Shown: positions 1 to 8,340 of the stretch, in pieces | Layout of the letters: every line of letters begins with the position of its first letter | How positions within the stretch are numbered: position 1 is the stretch's first letter | Assembly: GCF_019049325.1 (NCBI RefSeq) | Contig: NZ_JAGMUO010000030.1 | Coordinates: 62,001-126,000 of the forward strand | DNA length: 64,000 nucleotides | Origin: Streptomyces sp. AC512_CC834 | GTDB taxonomy: Bacteria > Actinomycetota > Actinomycetes > Streptomycetales > Streptomycetaceae | Direction of reading: 5' to 3' | Notes under the pieces: model-generated | Database searches by the model: none | The model's input: only the letters and a program-made list of their open reading frames with translations | What the model was told of the DNA's origin: nothing | Translations under genes and position numbers: made by a program

Positions 1-1448
1 CAGGCGCCGCCCGCGAGGCGCTCCGGAACGTTGAGGAGCACGCCGCGGCCCGGACCGTTCACGTACGGCTCCAGGGTGACGGTTCCGGCCGTCCCGGCGC
101 GAAGCGGGACGAGGGCTTCCATCTGAGCGTCACGGACGACGGGGCCGGCTTCGCCGCCGGAGAACTCGCCCCGTCCTCGGTGGGGTTGCGACGCTCGGTG
201 ATCCGGCGGATGGAAGAGGTCGGAGGACGTGCGGAGGTTCGCAGCGCCCCTGGACGCGGTACCACGGTACGACTGGAGTGGCACCCTCCGGTCGTACGGC
301 CGGAGGGTGCCACGGAAGGAGCCGGCCTCCGGGACGGAGGCTCCGAGGGGACGATCGGTCGGATGCGGGCCGCCGTGGGGGATGTGCGGCGCCCTCTGGC
401 CGCCGTGTGCCTGCCCTTTCTCGTCACCATGGGTGTCGTGGCGGTCGTCCACACCTCTCGCGGCCCGGACACGGGCCCTCTACTGGTCTGGTACGGGCTG
501 CTCGCGGCCCTCACCGTGGCCCTGCTCCTGCGGGCCAACACGCGGATCCCGGGTCCTGTGGCCGGCGCCGCCTGCGTGTTCGCAGTCGCTGGGGCGCTCG
601 GCAGCTTTTTTGTCCTGCCCCTGTCCGCCATCAAGGACTTCGAGTCGTGGCCGATCGGCGCGGTGACACCGCTACTGACCTTGCTGGTGATCGTCCGCCC
701 GGCCTGGGAGGCGTTGACGGCGCTGGCGCTGGAGCAGGTGGGCATCGTCGTACTCGTCATGACCGGTCCGCCGATCGCGCCCTCGCCCGGCGCGACTGTC
801 GCCGTGGTGCTGCCCGCCCTTTTCGCGCCCGCCCTCGGCGTCCTCGCGGGCCTTGCCATCGGACGTACCGTCGCCCGCCTCGGCGGGGTGACGGCGCGCG
901 CCGAGGCCGCCCGGTCGGCCACGCTCGCCACCGAGGCGGCCCGGCGGGCCCGGGAAGAGCTGCACCGGGAACGGCTGAACCACCTCGGCGAGGAGATCCT
1001 GCCGTTCCTCGCCGAGGTGGGGTCGGGGCGGTACGGGCCCGACGACCCCGGGGTCAGGGACCGCGCCCGTCTGCTGGCCGGCGCGGTCCGTGACGAGATC
1101 CAGTTGCCCGGAGTCCTCGATCGCACCGTGCGCGGGCTACTGGCCGCTGCCCGCGGGGCGGAATGTGCCGTCGTCATCCAGTCGGACTCCGACGAACCGC
1201 ACCCGCCGTCCTTTCTACGCCTCTTGCTCACCACCGCGCTGACCTCCGGTCCCACCCCGCGCGAGGTCTTCCTCACCGTGAACGCGGCGACGGGCACCGT
1301 ACGCGCCTCCCTGGTGATACTTCCGGGGGACGAACAGCGGGCCCGGGCACTGAGCGACGCCGTCTCGGTCGCCGGTGCCGGAGCACAGGCCGAGGTGGCG
1401 AACTCCGACACCTCCACGTGGGTGGAAGCGGCCGTCCGCGCACCCTGA
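1..1448 (+). CDS. Histidine-kinase-like ATPase with membrane segments, 5' end outside window
   Basis: The reading frame is open from base 3, so the GTG at 180 is not the real start and the N-terminus lies outside the window. The first visible residues are the ATP-binding half of a GHKL ATPase: an N-box (REALRNVEEHA), a G1 box (DDGAGF at 135-152) and a GLRR...GRGT stretch as in LiaS/NarX-type kinases. Several hydrophobic segments follow (roughly 400-890), then a charged helix and a soluble C-terminal domain of about 150 residues. An ATPase module upstream of the membrane part is the reverse of a normal sensor kinase, so this may be a fusion or a protein with two kinase-like halves. No response regulator is visible after it. 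A CCCCCG-type repeat lies just downstream (about 1450-1480). The role is unknown. Confidence 0.7.
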   Translation, partial: GAAREALRNVEEHAAARTVHVRLQGDGSGRPGAKRDEGFHLSVTDDGAGFAAGELAPSSVGLRRSVIRRMEEVGGRAEVRSAPGRGTTVRLEWHPPVVRPEGATEGAGLRDGGSEGTIGRMRAAVGDVRRPLAAVCLPFLVTMGVVAVVHTSRGPDTGPLLVWYGLLAALTVALLLRANTRIPGPVAGAACVFAVAGALGSFFVLPLSAIKDFESWPIGAVTPLLTLLVIVRPAWEALTALALEQVGIVVLVMTGPPIAPSPGATVAVVLPALFAPALGVLAGLAIGRTVARLGGVTARAEAARSATLATEAARRAREELHRERLNHLGEEILPFLAEVGSGRYGPDDPGVRDRARLLAGAVRDEIQLPGVLDRTVRGLLAAARGAECAVVIQSDSDEPHPPSFLRLLLTTALTSGPTPREVFLTVNAATGTVRASLVILPGDEQRARALSDAVSVAGAGAQAEVANSDTSTWVEAAVRAP

Positions 1449-1582
1449 CGCCGCCCCCGCCCCCGCCCCCGCCCCCGGCCGCCGGGCATGTCCCCACTGG
1501 CGGGGACAGCCGGAACGCGTCCCGGCCGGGAGGATCGGGGGAGCCGGGGCGCGGGGCCCCGGTGATCCAGAGGGAGACGGTC

Positions 1583-2587
1583 ATGTCCGGATCCATCCGC
1601 GACCGCATACGGCGGTTCACCACCTCGGTCGAGCAGTCCGAGGAGCTTTCACCCGCCCAGAAGAGGGCGGTCCTCGAGGGATACGAGGAGGCGCTCGGCA
1701 CGGAGGGGCCGCCCCGGCTGGTCCTCATCGGCGAAGCCGGAGTCGGTAAGTCCACGACGGTCAACGCACTGTTCAACGCGGGCCAGGAGGTCGGGCACAG
1801 CAAAGCGACCACCGATCGTGCCTGGACCATCCCAGTACAGGAGGTCAGCGGTAGCAACGGCACCCTTGAGGTGGTCGACATGCCGGGCCTCGGCGACGAC
1901 ATCGCCAACTACGACCGCTACCTGGACCTCTACCGGCAGGTTCTGCCGACCGCGGACACCATCGTATGGATCCATCCGGCCAAGGACCGGATGGTTCACC
2001 TCGTCCAGCAGGCGCTGGTGGACATCTTCGGCCGCAACCCGGAGCTGGTCGGCCGGCTGGTGTTCGGCCTCAACAAGGCGGACGAGATGGGTCCGCACGA
2101 CTGGAACACGCACGCGAACCTCCCGTCCGAACCGCAGCGTGCCGCGCTGCGGGAGCGGGAGGAGGTATTCACCCGCAGCATCGCCCGGGTGCTGCCGGCC
2201 TGGCGGGGCCGGGCGGTGTCCTACGCGGCGCTTCGCTACTACAACCTGACCGCCCTGTTCAAGGAGATGATGTACGCGGTGCCCGAGCAGCGCCGGTGGG
2301 TTCTCGAACAGCGAATGGCTCTGGCGGATTTCACCGCCTTGGTGGATCGCAAGTTGTTGCAGGCCGCCACGGCGACGACTCTGGCCGAGATCCCTGCGAA
2401 CAATCCGGCGCCGCCGGCCCGGCCCGAGCCGCCGCAGGACCTGCCGCGGCAGCCGGACGCGCACCCGCCCAGGTCCGTCGCCGACGCGCTGACCGCCCTC
2501 TCGGACGCTCAGTGGCGGGACCTGCACGCCGACCGGGCGCGGTTCGAGGAGTACGTGCGGCGTGTGGAGCGGGGGGACGCCCGATGA
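1583..2587 (+). CDS. Era/dynamin-like P-loop GTPase
   Basis: A 334-aa protein with a clear GTPase core: G1 GEAGVGKS at residues 50-57, G3 DMPG at 99-102 and G4 NKAD at 164-167. The C-terminal third has a proline-rich linker and a final helix. I chose the ATG at 1583 because a GGGAGA-type ribosome site precedes it; the open frame to the left has no such support. The next gene starts inside its stop codon (ATGA), so the two are translationally coupled. Similar GTPases occur in YfjP/Era-like and dynamin-like families, some linked to membrane or phage stress. The partner genes suggest a small complex, but the target is not known. Confidence 0.8.
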   Translation: MSGSIRDRIRRFTTSVEQSEELSPAQKRAVLEGYEEALGTEGPPRLVLIGEAGVGKSTTVNALFNAGQEVGHSKATTDRAWTIPVQEVSGSNGTLEVVDMPGLGDDIANYDRYLDLYRQVLPTADTIVWIHPAKDRMVHLVQQALVDIFGRNPELVGRLVFGLNKADEMGPHDWNTHANLPSEPQRAALREREEVFTRSIARVLPAWRGRAVSYAALRYYNLTALFKEMMYAVPEQRRWVLEQRMALADFTALVDRKLLQAATATTLAEIPANNPAPPARPEPPQDLPRQPDAHPPRSVADALTALSDAQWRDLHADRARFEEYVRRVERGDAR

Positions 2588-2877
2588 ACGCCGAGCCCGG
2601 CGAGGTGGCGGAGTTCGACGCGGTGGTGGACGCCCTGCGCGCGGTCATCCGGGAGCAGCAGGAGAGTCTGCGGGAGATCGACCGGCTGTCGGAGGCGTCC
2701 TTCCGGCTCTGGCTCAACAGCGTGGCCGGCCGGATCGCCGCGGCGGCCGGCGTCTCCCTGGCTCGCATCAACGCCTTCATCGACGACCTTGCGTCGATCG
2801 CGGCCAACATGATCGAGACGGGGAAGCGCGCGTACCACGACGCGTACCGCGCGGCGCGTCATGTCCGGCGCACCTAG
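2584..2877 (+). CDS. Small helical protein coupled to the GTPase
   Basis: A 97-aa, almost entirely helical protein with no cysteine. It starts at an ATG overlapping the GTPase stop by 4 bp, so the two are probably made in fixed proportion. Its central stretch (SLREIDRLSEASFRLW, then AGRIAAAAG) is recognisably similar to the C-terminal half of the next protein (DLAEIRRAGEASFRAW, then AGRLAAAVAG), so the two are paralogous modules. The amphipathic Ala-rich C-terminal half could touch membrane or pack against the GTPase. I do not recognise the family. Confidence 0.75.
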   Translation: MNAEPGEVAEFDAVVDALRAVIREQQESLREIDRLSEASFRLWLNSVAGRIAAAAGVSLARINAFIDDLASIAANMIETGKRAYHDAYRAARHVRRT

Positions 2878-2904
2878 ACCGGCCGGCACGGAGCGGAGGA
2901 CATC

Positions 2905-3345
2905 ATGACGTGGGTCGAGTTGGCTTTCCCGCAATGCCCGGCCTGCTCGCGCTCGTGGGCCGTGAGCCGCCACCGCGACTGCCCGGCGGGTGAGGAGCGT
3001 GGCGTGGGAGACGGCGGCGGCGGTCTGGAGGTGGACCCGGACCGGTCGCGGGTGCGCTGCACGGGTTGCCGGCGGACGTGGCGGGTGTGGGAGACGAGCT
3101 TCCACTGTTCCTGCGGACGCCGCTTCGAGGCGAAGGAGGTGGAAGAGGCCGTACGGGAGCTCATCCGGGTCGCCTCGTTGCTGGCGCGGGTACTGGCCCA
3201 GCAGGCTCAGGACCTGGCCGAGATCCGCCGCGCCGGTGAGGCGTCGTTCCGTGCATGGGCGGGCCGCCTTGCCGCCGCGGTGGCTGGCTCCCTCGGGGCG
3301 GTGGCGGGCCGCCTCGTTGGCAGCCTGCTGCGGGCGCTGGACTGA
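2905..3345 (+). CDS. Zinc-ribbon protein with helical domain shared with the upstream gene
   Basis: A 146-aa protein. The N-terminal half has cysteines at 11, 14, 26, 52, 55, 68 and 70, arranged as CxxC pairs plus CSC, which suggests one or two zinc knuckles. The C-terminal half (about 75-146) repeats the helical module of the preceding 97-aa protein, ending in an Ala/Val/Gly-rich amphipathic or membrane-touching helix. It lies 27 bp after the previous gene, with a GGAGGA-like site before the ATG. The trio of GTPase, helical protein and zinc-ribbon helical protein looks like one operon. Its stop codon directly abuts an hsdR-like DNA remnant. Function unknown. Confidence 0.75.
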   Translation: MTWVELAFPQCPACSRSWAVSRHRDCPAGEERGVGDGGGGLEVDPDRSRVRCTGCRRTWRVWETSFHCSCGRRFEAKEVEEAVRELIRVASLLARVLAQQAQDLAEIRRAGEASFRAWAGRLAAAVAGSLGAVAGRLVGSLLRALD

Positions 3346-3408
3346 ATCGCCCGCGAACTGGTCACCGAGGTCCGCCGCCAGCTGGAGACTTCCCCAACGA
3401 GTGGTCCG
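3346..3408 (+). pseudogene. Relic of an hsdR 3' end with internal deletion
   Basis: Bases 3346-3383 are identical to 12604-12641 inside the intact hsdR. Bases 3374-3408 then continue as a close match to 12765-12799, the last part of hsdR, with a few substitutions and a 1-nt gap. The join falls at the short repeat CCGCCAG, which occurs at both places in hsdR, so a deletion of about 130 bp between these repeats explains the structure. The relic starts immediately after the TGA of the zinc-ribbon gene and has lost the reading frame. It indicates that another hsdR copy once ended here or that the hsdR end was duplicated. Confidence 0.8.
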
Positions 3409-3436
3409 AGAAAGGGATTCCGGAGGAGTGAGTGTC

Positions 3437-3474
3437 AGAGCCCTGCCGACCGAGGCCGAGGCCGGCAGGGCTCT
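3437..3474 (+). terminator. Terminator of the GTPase operon
   Basis: A perfect 12-bp inverted repeat, AGAGCCCTGCCG at 3437-3448 and CGGCAGGGCTCT at 3463-3474, with a 14-nt loop. It follows the GTPase operon and the hsdR relic. I see no gene in the remaining sequence up to 3714. Confidence 0.6.
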
Positions 3475-3714
3475 CGCGCCGGTACGGCACGCATGGCGGC
3501 ACTGTCACCGGGTGTGCTGTCCATCTCCTCCGCCTGACCGGGTCAGCCGGAGAGATCGGTCCGGGCAAGCAACCCGACGGGCCCGCCGGCCGTCACGGTT
3601 ACGAAGGTGCGAAGCCGGAGGGGAAGGGCGGGCGGTTCGGTCTCGGCAGGCCGGACCGCCCACCCCGCGTCCGTCGCGTCCCCCCACGAGCGCGACGGAG
3701 TATGCGGCGGCGGG

Positions 3715-4335
3715 TCAGCCGACCTTGGTCCACTCCTGGCAGCCGTTGCTCTGGAAGTACTCGCCCTTGTTGACCGTCACACGGCCCTGGCCCTGAAGGT
3801 TCTCGTTGGCGATGATCGCCCCGAACTCCCCGGAGGCGTCCTTCGTACGGGCCCAGTAGCAGTTGTCGATGATGCTGCCCTTCTCGGGCCCGGCGGTCTT
3901 GTACGTGCCGGCCTTCATGTTCTCGCCGACGAGGTACTGGCCGTCACCCTCGACCGTGGTGGCCGCTCCGGGCTTCTTGGCGGGCTTCGGGGCGACGGTG
4001 ACCTTCTCGGTGACCGTGGCGGCCGGCTCCGGTTCGCCGGCCTCGGCCGCCGCGGTCTCCGTGACGGTGACGGCCGGGCCGGGAGCGGCGGAGCCGTCCT
4101 TGCTGCCGGACTCCCCGTCCCCGCCGATGCCGACACCGACCAGGAGTGCGACGAAAGCGGTCGCGCCGTGAGTGAGCCATGCCTTGCGGCGCGAGGGCTT
4201 CGGCCCCGGCTGTCCCGCCGGAGGCTGCCAGCCAACGGACGGCGGGGCCGGCAGCGGAGGTACACCCCAGCTCGGTGTGTTCCCTGGACCGGAGGGCTGA
4301 GGGGTGCTGGGCGGTATCGAGGGCGGGTGGCTCAT
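3715..4335 (-). CDS. Membrane-anchored protein with a secreted C-terminal domain
   Basis: A 206-aa protein. The ATG at 4335 is chosen over an earlier in-frame start because GGAGGA lies 9 nt before it. It has a Pro-rich cytoplasmic N-terminus (1-50), one hydrophobic segment after a basic stretch (about residues 52-75), an Ala/Thr/Glu-rich linker with VTVT repeats, and a compact C-terminal domain (about 130-206) with two cysteines (NCYW, NGCQEW) that could pair outside the cell. The layout is common in streptomycete surface proteins of unknown role. It is monocistronic and divergent from the restriction operon. Confidence 0.75.
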   Translation of the reverse strand: MSHPPSIPPSTPQPSGPGNTPSWGVPPLPAPPSVGWQPPAGQPGPKPSRRKAWLTHGATAFVALLVGVGIGGDGESGSKDGSAAPGPAVTVTETAAAEAGEPEPAATVTEKVTVAPKPAKKPGAATTVEGDGQYLVGENMKAGTYKTAGPEKGSIIDNCYWARTKDASGEFGAIIANENLQGQGRVTVNKGEYFQSNGCQEWTKVG

Positions 4336-4416
4336 CGCGGTGGTCCTCCGGTCGGCGTTGTGGCGCTTGGTCGTCACAAGGTGCCCGTTGTTCCGAGAAG
4401 ACTGTGAGGCGAACGC

Positions 4417-4434
4417 TGATAACCCCTATTATCA
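4417..4434. promoter_or_regulatory. AT-rich inverted repeat between divergent genes
   Basis: TGATAA-N6-TTATCA sits in the only AT-rich stretch of the 223-bp gap between the membrane-anchored gene and the restriction operon. Together with the A/T-rich bases around it (4415-4480) it is the likely promoter or operator region for the operon starting at 4559. No regulator is identified. Confidence 0.4.
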
Positions 4435-4558
4435 AGCAGGTTTACCTCTTGCTTGTGGCCGCGCTGTAGATTGCTGACGCCTGCCCGATCAAAGAGGGGT
4501 GGGCCGAAAGGCGAGGGAGCCGTCCTCGGCGATCCAGGGGAGAGGGGGGACACGTTCG

Positions 4559-6700
4559 ATGACGACGCACACGGCCGCCAAAACGCCCTCCGTCATTCTG
4601 CCCGAAACCTCGGCATGGCGGATCACATACGCCGAGATCGCCGCCCTCGCGCAGGTCAAGCGTCCCGTCCCCACCACCTGGGCCCGCCGCCACTCCGACT
4701 TCCCGGCTCCCGTCGCCCACGAGGACGGACGTCCCCTGTTCGATGCCCGCGTGGTCGTCGACTGGCTCGTCTCCACCGGCCGCGGCAACAGCGAGCCCCG
4801 TCGGCTCCGTGCAGAGCTCGCCCTGCACACCCTGGCCGCCTGGCGCACCCCGACCCTGTCGGCCTCCGTCCTGCTCGGCGTGCTGACCTCCCTGGTCTGC
4901 CTGCACCAGCAGCTCGACGCCCCCGTCGCCGACGGCCGACCCTGGCACACCCTCCTGGAGCGGGCCGCCGACCTCGACCCCGACGACCGCTTCCTCCTCT
5001 CCGAGCTACGGTCCCTGCCCGACCCGGACCGCACCGGCCCGGCCCTCGCGCACCTCGCCGACGAACTGATCGACGCCGCCTACAACCCCGCCGAGGCCCT
5101 CGACTGGGTTCTCCAGGCACGCCCCCGCCTCGGTTCGCGTGAGCTGTCCGCCGACGAGCCCGTCCCGGCCGTGGTCCGGGCCCTCGCCGCCCTCTCCGGT
5201 GTCGACAGCCTCGGCGAGGGGGCAGTGATCGCAGTCCCGCACGCCCGCGCCGGCGACCTCCCGGCCGCCCTCCACGACCACGCCGCCGAGGACTCCGGCC
5301 ATGTCCACCTCGCCACCGACCCCGACCCGGCCCGCGTGCGCATGATCCGCCGCCGGATGCTGGTCCGTGGCGTGTACGAGTTCCGGCTCGACGTCGTCGA
5401 GGGCGAGGAACTGACCGTCGACGAATGGGGCTACCCGAACCTGCTCGTCTGCGCGCTGCCCTACGAGGCCGCCGAGACCCGAGACGCGAAGGCTGTTCTG
5501 GACCGGATCGCCGCCCTCACCGACTACCTCGGCACCGGCGCCACCGCCGTCGTCCTCGGCCCGGCCGACGTCCTCACCGGCCCCCTCGCCCAGCACGGCG
5601 ACGCCGACCGCCTGCGCCGCTCCTTCCTGAAGCCCGGGTTGCTCAAGGCGGCGATCAGCCTGCCCGACGGCGCCTACGCCTACCGCCCCGGTTACCGCAC
5701 GGCGGTCTGGCTCCTCGCCCGCGTCCCGGAGGATGAGCGCACGGGCCTCGTCCTCCTCGCCGACTACTCCGCCCGCCCGCTCACCGAGCCCGTCCTCGAC
5801 ACACTCGCCGAGGACATCGCCATCTGGCGCGCATCGGGGTGGACCCCCGACCCGCGTCACGAACCCCGCCATGCGGCCATCGTCCGGAGTACCGACCTCG
5901 ACGACCGTCCTGGTGCGCCCTTCACCCCGCAGCACCGCACGCTCGCGTCCCGGCACACACGGACGGTGGTGGAACGCCCTGCGGCCATCGCGGACCTGGA
6001 ACGCCGGCTGGTCGAGCTGCAGGAGCGATCCCTGGAGGGCGGGCTCCGGCTGCGTGCCCAGGCGGAGCTGCGCCCCGAGGAACGACCGGTACGCCGTACG
6101 TCCGTCGGCCGCCTCCTGCGCACCCGCCGTCTGCGCCGCCGCCCCGGTCACCGATTCGCGTCCGAACACCTGACTCCGGAAGGCCACTACCCGGTCCTCG
6201 CCCCTGAGGAGATTCTCGGCGCCGCCCGCATCGGTGCCCGCCGCATCGACCGTGGCATCCTCCTCACGGCCTACGATCACGCCCAGTTCACCGAACCCGG
6301 GGACCTTGTCGTCACCGTTCACCCCCGCTTCGGCGTGTACATCGACACGGAGGGCCTCTCCCTGGTCGCGGCCCCGGCCCGCATCCTGCGGGTGCGTCCC
6401 GACGCGGATCCGCCGGTACGACCCCGGGTGCTGGCCGCGCTGCTACGCGCGGCGGCGGGAGAACACGCCCGCACGAGCGGTGCGGTGCGCGCGTCCCGCC
6501 GTATCGAGGACCTGGTCGTCCCCGACCTGAGCAGCGCGGAGGCCGACCTGTACGAGGCCGTCCTCGCCGAGATCGAGGGCCGGGCGGCGCTGCTGCGCGA
6601 GCAGACGGCCGCGCTCGACGACCTGACCCGAGTGATGGCGGCCGGTATGACCGACGGCACTCTCACCATCCAGCACCTTCCGCACACCGACGTCCACTGA
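4559..6700 (+). CDS. Methylase-like, specificity-like lead protein of the type I R-M operon
   Basis: A 713-aa protein; the ATG at 4559 has a GGGAGAGGGGGGA site 8 nt upstream. An N-terminal stretch looks like a winged-helix DNA-reading domain (residues about 20-75: TYAEIAALAQVKRPVPTTW...FPAP...DARVVVDWL). The middle (about 200-440) follows the fold pattern of N6-adenine methylases, but a PPY/PPF catalytic motif is missing: the expected position reads CALPY at 298-302, and no DPACGSG motif I is visible. The C-terminal part (about 540-640) resembles an HsdS target-recognition domain (EPGDLVVT...GVYIDTEGLSL...ILRVR). It sits 17 bp before hsdM. I infer a catalytically dead methylase fused to a DNA-reading domain, perhaps a control or accessory subunit. 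Confidence 0.75.
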   Translation: MTTHTAAKTPSVILPETSAWRITYAEIAALAQVKRPVPTTWARRHSDFPAPVAHEDGRPLFDARVVVDWLVSTGRGNSEPRRLRAELALHTLAAWRTPTLSASVLLGVLTSLVCLHQQLDAPVADGRPWHTLLERAADLDPDDRFLLSELRSLPDPDRTGPALAHLADELIDAAYNPAEALDWVLQARPRLGSRELSADEPVPAVVRALAALSGVDSLGEGAVIAVPHARAGDLPAALHDHAAEDSGHVHLATDPDPARVRMIRRRMLVRGVYEFRLDVVEGEELTVDEWGYPNLLVCALPYEAAETRDAKAVLDRIAALTDYLGTGATAVVLGPADVLTGPLAQHGDADRLRRSFLKPGLLKAAISLPDGAYAYRPGYRTAVWLLARVPEDERTGLVLLADYSARPLTEPVLDTLAEDIAIWRASGWTPDPRHEPRHAAIVRSTDLDDRPGAPFTPQHRTLASRHTRTVVERPAAIADLERRLVELQERSLEGGLRLRAQAELRPEERPVRRTSVGRLLRTRRLRRRPGHRFASEHLTPEGHYPVLAPEEILGAARIGARRIDRGILLTAYDHAQFTEPGDLVVTVHPRFGVYIDTEGLSLVAAPARILRVRPDADPPVRPRVLAALLRAAAGEHARTSGAVRASRRIEDLVVPDLSSAEADLYEAVLAEIEGRAALLREQTAALDDLTRVMAAGMTDGTLTIQHLPHTDVH

Positions 6701-6717
6701 AGGAGAGGGTCCACCCG

Positions 6718-8340
6718 ATGCCCCCACGTCAGAAGAAGCCCGCTGACCAGGAGGAACTGTTCAGCGCCTCCACCGCCAAGGAGATCCAGGACATCCTCTG
6801 GAAGGCGGCGGACAAGCTGCGCGGCTCAATCGACGCCGCCCAGTACAAGGAGTTCGTCCTCGGCCTGATCTTCCTGAAGTACGTCTCGGACGCCTTCGAG
6901 GAGCGTCGTACAGAGCTCGCCAAGGAGCTCACGGACGAGGGCATCGCCGAGGACCGCCTCGACGACTTCCTGGAGGACCGGGACGAGTACACCGGCGCGC
7001 ACGTCTTCTGGGTTCCGGAGACCGCCCGCTGGTCCTGGATCGCGGCCAACGCCAAGGCGCAGGGTGTCGGCAAGCTCCTGGACGAGGCGATGGACGCGAT
7101 CATGCGGGAGAACGAGTCCCTGAAGGGTGTTCTCCCCAAGATCTTCAACCAGGACCGCATCGACCAGAAGCGCCTCGGTGAACTCGTCGACCTCATCAGC
7201 GATGCCCGCTTCGGCGGCAACGGCGACAGGCCGGCGCAGGATCTGCTGGGTGAGGTGTACGAGTACTTCCTCGGCAACTTCGCGCGGGCGGAGGGCAAGC
7301 GGGGCGGCGAGTTCTACACGCCGAGCTCCGTCGTCCGGCTGATCGTGGAGATCCTGGAGCCGTACGAGGGGCGGGTCTACGACCCCGCGTGCGGGTCGGG
7401 TGGCATGTTCGTGCAGGCGGCGAAGTTCATCGAGGCGCACCGTGGGCGCGGCCACAAGTCCGACCTCTCGGTCTACGGCCAGGAGTTGAACGAACGCACC
7501 TGGCGCCTGGCCAAGATGAACCTCGCCATCCACGGCATCGACGGCAACCTCGCCGCCCGCTGGGGCGACACCTTCGCCGACGACAAGCACGCGGACCTCA
7601 AGGCCGACTTCGTGATGGCCAACCCGCCCTTCAACATCAAGGACTGGGCGCGGGACGAGACCGACCCGAGGTGGAAGTACGGGGTCCCGCCGAAGAACAA
7701 CGCCAACTATGCGTGGCTCCAGCACATGATCTCGAAGCTGGGGGAGAGGGGCACGGCCGGCATCGTGTTGGCCAACGGGTCGATGAGTTCCCAGTCGAGT
7801 GGGGAGGGGGAAATCAGGCAGGCACTGGTGGAAGCGGGCCAGGTGGCGTGCATGGTTGCCCTGCCAGCGCAGTTGTTCCGCACGACGGGTATCCCGGCGT
7901 GCTTGTGGTTCCTGTCGAAGGACAAGTCCCCGCAGGGCGCACGGCGGTTGGACGACCGGCGCGGCGAGCTCCTGTTCATCGACGCCCGGGGGATGGGCGA
8001 GATGGTGGATCGGACGGAGCGTGTCTTCACGGAGGCTGATCTAAGGAGGATCGCCGACACGTACCACGCGTGGCGCGGTAGTGGGTCGGCGCGAGCGGCG
8101 GAGATTAAGTACGCGGATGTTCCGGGCTTCTGCTATTCGGCGGACATGGAGAAGGTTCGCGAGCACGGTTATGTGCTGACGCCGGGGCGATATGTGGGGT
8201 CCGTCGATGCGGACGATGTCGACACCGAGCCTATCGCTGAAAAGATTGATCGACTTTCAAAGGAACTCTTCGCGCACTTCGAAGAGTCGTCACGTCTCGA
8301 ACAGGTAATCCGCGCACAGATGGAGCGAATCGATGCCTGA
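6718..8340 (+). CDS. hsdM: Type I restriction-modification DNA methyltransferase subunit M
   Basis: A 540-aa N6-adenine methyltransferase. The N-terminal HsdM helical domain starts near residue 20 (AKEIQDILWKAADKLRGS). SAM motif I DPACGSGGMF begins at residue 222, and the catalytic NPPF tetrad at 302. It methylates adenines at the site chosen by HsdS and forms the M2S core with it. The start ATG follows a GGAGAGGG site. The last 8 bp overlap hsdS. From roughly 8040 to the stop the codon use becomes more AT-rich at third positions, continuing into hsdS. Confidence 0.95.
   Translation: MPPRQKKPADQEELFSASTAKEIQDILWKAADKLRGSIDAAQYKEFVLGLIFLKYVSDAFEERRTELAKELTDEGIAEDRLDDFLEDRDEYTGAHVFWVPETARWSWIAANAKAQGVGKLLDEAMDAIMRENESLKGVLPKIFNQDRIDQKRLGELVDLISDARFGGNGDRPAQDLLGEVYEYFLGNFARAEGKRGGEFYTPSSVVRLIVEILEPYEGRVYDPACGSGGMFVQAAKFIEAHRGRGHKSDLSVYGQELNERTWRLAKMNLAIHGIDGNLAARWGDTFADDKHADLKADFVMANPPFNIKDWARDETDPRWKYGVPPKNNANYAWLQHMISKLGERGTAGIVLANGSMSSQSSGEGEIRQALVEAGQVACMVALPAQLFRTTGIPACLWFLSKDKSPQGARRLDDRRGELLFIDARGMGEMVDRTERVFTEADLRRIADTYHAWRGSGSARAAEIKYADVPGFCYSADMEKVREHGYVLTPGRYVGSVDADDVDTEPIAEKIDRLSKELFAHFEESSRLEQVIRAQMERIDA

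Noticed and set aside
3505..3687. Short minus-strand reading frame between the GTPase operon terminator and the membrane-anchored gene
   Set aside because: Arg/Gly/Pro-rich with no ribosome site and no resemblance to a family.
5006..6322. Long minus-strand open frame (438 codons) opposite the methylase-like gene
   Set aside because: It mirrors a real gene on the other strand. Its Gly/Val/Glu/Arg-rich composition is what a GC-rich coding strand yields when read backwards, and no family motif appears.
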